The position numbers and the translations under genes are program-made. The notes under the pieces were generated by a model. That model searched no databases, had not been told where the DNA came from, and saw nothing but the letters and a program-made list of their open reading frames with translations. A DNA stretch of 7,480 nt from Candidatus Eiseniibacteriota bacterium (GTDB lineage: Bacteria > Eisenbacteria > RBG-16-71-46 > CAIMUX01 > WJJG01), in assembly GCA_016867695.1 (NCBI GenBank), contig VGIY01000125.1, positions 1-7,480 on the forward strand, given 5' to 3'. Below are positions 5,956-7,480 of the stretch, piece after piece (within the stretch, counting starts at the first letter, position 1; every line of letters starts with the position of its first letter).

Positions 5956-6723
5956 CTAGCGGAAGATCGACTTCAGCTTGCCCCAGCTGGAATCCTCCGC
6001 CGGCGACGGCGAATCCTCGGGCCGATTCAGGAAGGTCACGAAGGCGTCGGGTGTGCCCGCCGACAGCGTGACCTGGTGGACGCCGCCCGGGGGCAGGACG
6101 ACGATGTAGCCGGGCTGCATGATCTCCGAGACGGTGTAGTTGCCTAGCAGCAGACCGTCCCAGCACACCGTGCCCGTGTCGTCCGTCGGCAGGCAGAAGG
6201 TGTCGCCGAAGGGCGTGGTGATGCAGAGCCACCAGCCGGGGATGACCACATCGGGCGTCGAGATGTCGCCGCTGCAGTCGACGTCCTCCCACTTCTGGGC
6301 GCAGATCGAGCCGGTGCCGCTGCAGACGTAGAAGGTCACCTCGGCGTTGGCTTCGTTGCCCGCCTGATAGGACCAGTACTCGACGCGCACCCAGTACTTG
6401 CCCTCGATCGCGCCCTCGGGGCACTCCCAGTAGCGGGTCACCGTGATCCCGGAGTTGCCGGGATAGGTCTCGCTCTCGATCAGGATCGTCTGGCTCGGAT
6501 CCCAGAGCTCATACAGCACGTAGTTCGGCGTCGTCTCATGCTCGATGTCCCAGGTGATCGTCAGGATGCCACCGGGCACTTCGACGCAGGAAGGCGGCGC
6601 GGGATCGCGCCCCAGGCTGATGGTCGCCTCGGGCAGGAGTTCCTCGTCGGCGAACGACGGGGCGACGACGAGCGCGAGAGCTGCGAGGACGATGGCTGGT
6701 GCGAGCAGGCTGGGGAGTTTCAT
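5956..6723 (-). CDS. Secreted cysteine-rich protein with SdrD/SpaA-like domain
   Basis: A 255-residue exported protein of unknown function. Residues 1-25 are a signal peptide (MKLPSLL, long hydrophobic core, cleavage probably after PSFA). Residues about 30-135 are beta-rich and look Ig-like (ILTITWDIEHE, YVLYELWDPS, KYWVRVEYWSY). Residues about 142-235 follow the SdrD-B/SpaA prealbumin-like pattern: QKWEDVDCSGD, IPGWWLCI, TDDTGTVCWDGLLLGNYTV, SEIMQPGY and a closing VTFLN. The mature part has eight Cys (46, 101, 134, 141, 150, 167, 177, 187), suggesting disulfides. The Cys150 region replaces the usual Asn/Asp-Gly acidic loop in part. The tail ends SPAEDSSWGKLKSIFR, an acidic linker followed by a basic/aromatic end, of unknown purpose. 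Start choice is supported by GGAG 7 nt upstream. Its A+T content looks higher than that of neighbouring genes. It has its own promoter, leader hairpin and terminator. Confidence 0.85.
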   Translation of the reverse strand: MKLPSLLAPAIVLAALALVVAPSFADEELLPEATISLGRDPAPPSCVEVPGGILTITWDIEHETTPNYVLYELWDPSQTILIESETYPGNSGITVTRYWECPEGAIEGKYWVRVEYWSYQAGNEANAEVTFYVCSGTGSICAQKWEDVDCSGDISTPDVVIPGWWLCITTPFGDTFCLPTDDTGTVCWDGLLLGNYTVSEIMQPGYIVVLPPGGVHQVTLSAGTPDAFVTFLNRPEDSPSPAEDSSWGKLKSIFR

Positions 6724-6730
6724 CGGTGTA

Positions 6731-6734
6731 CTCC
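6731..6734 (-). promoter_or_regulatory. Shine-Dalgarno site of the SdrD-like protein gene
   Basis: On the minus strand GGAG (6734-6731, within TTGGAGTACACCG) lies 7 nt before the ATG at 6723. The spacing is ideal and confirms that start. Confidence 0.7.
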
Positions 6735-6761
6735 AAGTTGACAGGACGCCACATTGACTCT

Positions 6762-6795
6762 GTGCATGCAGGTCTCGGAGCCGACCCGCATGCGC
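6762..6795 (-). promoter_or_regulatory. 5'-leader RNA hairpin upstream of the SdrD-like protein gene
   Basis: GCATGC at 6788-6793 and 6764-6769 flank GACC/GGTC arms (6783-6786, 6771-6774) around an 8-nt loop. Read as minus-strand RNA the arms pair over 11 bp without interruption because 6787 and 6770 give G·U; on the plus strand the same position is an A·C mismatch. The hairpin would lie in the leader between the predicted start near 6810 and the Shine-Dalgarno site. A role in mRNA stability or translation control, or an operator dyad for a DNA-binding protein, is possible. Confidence 0.55.
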
Positions 6796-6816
6796 CGCTG
6801 CTTTTCCCCGTGCAGA

Positions 6817-6846
6817 ATCTTACCACCGAAGAACCCATCGGCTCAA
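6817..6846 (-). promoter_or_regulatory. Candidate extended -10 promoter for the SdrD-like protein gene
   Basis: On the minus strand TTGAGC (6846-6841) and TAAGAT (6822-6817) are 18 nt apart, each matching 4/6 of the sigma-70 consensus, and TGG directly precedes the -10 box, giving an extended -10 (TGnTAAGAT). Transcription would start near 6810 with a leader of about 86 nt. This is the most A+T-rich spot in the non-coding region, which adds support. Confidence 0.6.
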
Positions 6847-7154
6847 GCAATCTGTTTCCACGGGGGAAGTTCCGCCGGGGAAGCCCCCCGGGGGGCTTGG
6901 GTGCCCCGGGCCCTGGGCGCGTTCCTCGGGGATGCAGGTCGCCCTGTCGGGGGGCGGTTCCGGGCGACCGTCTGGGCGGCCGGCATGGCCGCCCAAGACA
7001 TTCAGACTGAGCGCGTTACGATCGGCCGCGAGTCCCCCGGGACTTCCCGGGCATCGGGGTCGGCGAAGCGGTGTCTCCGCCCAACTTGCTTTCGGCGAAT
7101 GGATTAGTGCGTTCGAGGGTACTCCGGTCCAGCAGGCGTCGGTCGCCCGGGCGC

Positions 7155-7179
7155 TCCCTCCGGCGTCAGCCGGCAGGGG
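7155..7179 (-). terminator. Candidate terminator of the outer-membrane barrel gene
   Basis: CCCT (7156-7159) plus CCGGC (7160-7164) pair with GCCGG (7169-7173) plus AGGG (7175-7178), with a 4-nt loop and one bulged base, about 18 nt past the stop of the leftward barrel gene. The stem is strong but no T-tract follows. Confidence 0.4.
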
Positions 7180-7196
7180 ACATCGCCCAACCCGGG

Positions 7197-7478
7197 CTAG
7201 TACAGGAAGTGGACCTGCGCCTCGCTCAGCCAGTCATCGCCCGTTCCCGGGACGCCGTCCGTCGAGGCGCGCAGGCGGTGGATCATCATACGCAACTGCA
7301 CGAACGGGGAGGGCCGCCACTCGGCGCCGGCCCCCCAGCGCTCGCGTGCGCCGGTGCGCATGTCCAGGTCGGGGTCGTGGAAGTCGTAGGTCACGAGCGC
7401 GTCGACGCCCCGCTCGAGCCGGGCGGAGAACTCGTGCGACAGCATCCACTCGGTCCTCACGGCCCCCGCCCGCTCGCG
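7197..7478 (-). CDS. Outer-membrane beta-barrel protein, C-terminal fragment
   Basis: The last 93 codons of a leftward gene that continues beyond the right edge; the frame stays open to base 7478, so the GTG at 7458-7460 is probably an internal Val. The sequence shows alternating polar/hydrophobic strands joined by Asp/Gly-rich turns (SARLERGVDALVTYDFHDPD, then RERWGAGAEWRPSPFVQLRMMIHRL) and ends EAQVHFLY, with a terminal aromatic as in Gram-negative barrels recognised by BamA. The 'RGVDALVTYDF...GAEWRPSPFVQLR' layout resembles the last strands of porin-like barrels in many uncharacterised bacteria. Substrate and exact family cannot be told from this piece. It supports an outer membrane in this organism. 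No recognisable domain name is claimed. Confidence 0.7.
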   Translation of the reverse strand, partial: RERAGAVRTEWMLSHEFSARLERGVDALVTYDFHDPDLDMRTGARERWGAGAEWRPSPFVQLRMMIHRLRASTDGVPGTGDDWLSEAQVHFLY

Positions 7479-7480
7479 CC

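Larger units (their letters stand above)
6724..7196. other. 473-nt non-coding region rich in GC hairpins
   Basis: This region lies between the SdrD-like protein gene and the barrel gene, both leftward. Its left third holds the promoter and leader described separately. From 6875 to 7178 it is a series of hairpins: a perfect 18-bp palindrome at 6881-6898 inside an outer CCGGGG/CCCCGG pair (6875-6880, 6904-6909); 8-bp arms at 6937-6944/6962-6969; a 12-bp stem with one bulged A at 6970-6981/6987-6999; 6-bp CCCGGG arms at 7036-7041/7046-7051; and a candidate terminator at 7155-7179. TCGGCGAA occurs twice (7060-7067, 7092-7099). Open frames here on the plus strand lack ribosome sites and protein-like composition, so no gene is called. 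Confidence 0.6.

Noticed and set aside
5943..5961. Two copies of GTCTAGCG around the stop codon of the SdrD-like gene, read as a possible attachment site
   Set aside because: The repeat is only 8 bp, the copies are 11 nt apart, and no integrase or element boundary is nearby; likely chance.
6738..6766. A perfect TTGACA on the plus strand as a rightward promoter
   Set aside because: No acceptable -10 hexamer lies 16-18 nt downstream (TGTGCA at best), and there is no rightward gene to serve.
6754..7107. A plus-strand open frame of 117 codons in the hairpin-rich spacer
   Set aside because: It begins with TTG, has no ribosome site, overlaps promoter and hairpin elements on the other strand, and its translation shows no protein-like pattern.

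Overview
The window is very GC-rich DNA with dense coding on both strands. It suggests a Gram-negative-type bacterium from a deep lineage of the FCB group (Candidatus Eisenbacteria, Krumholzibacteriota or Latescibacterota are plausible). This placement is an inference from three things: a secreted protein ending in a FlgD/Por-type sorting-like domain, an outer-membrane beta-barrel C-terminus, and high GC content. No tRNA, rRNA, CRISPR array or insertion sequence was seen.

Left block (2-3329, + strand): a compact metabolic operon. The 3' end of a TIGR01777-family SDR (YfcH-like epimerase) overlaps by 4 nt a Sad/GabD1-type succinate-semialdehyde dehydrogenase. A class II fumarase of the mycobacterial-type subgroup follows 41 nt later. 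The last two genes could channel succinic semialdehyde to succinate and then, through succinate dehydrogenase encoded elsewhere, fumarate to malate.

Middle (3330-4755, + strand): a 268-nt spacer with a weak hairpin, a triple CCCCTCGC repeat and a candidate promoter leads to a secreted protein. Its body resolves by eye into seven repeats of 37-39 residues with an invariant Trp at repeat position 19, so it looks like a seven-bladed beta-propeller. It ends in a FlgD/T9SS-like C-terminal domain.

Right block (4880-7480, - strand): a two-Gate-domain 'nucleoside recognition' membrane protein, a secreted cysteine-rich protein with an SdrD/SpaA-like domain, and the C-terminus of an outer-membrane barrel protein. 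The secreted protein forms a well-delimited transcription unit: extended -10 promoter, 11-bp leader hairpin, Shine-Dalgarno site, CDS and a strong intrinsic terminator. That terminator's T-tract ends right at the start codon of the Gate gene. Between the secreted protein and the barrel gene lie 473 nt of non-coding DNA packed with GC-rich hairpins.

No clearly new defence or mobile system is visible. The most interesting objects are the seven-repeat Trp propeller, the self-contained secreted-protein unit with its leader hairpin and unusual basic/aromatic C-terminal tail, the terminator-start-codon junction, and the hairpin cluster at 6875-7178.
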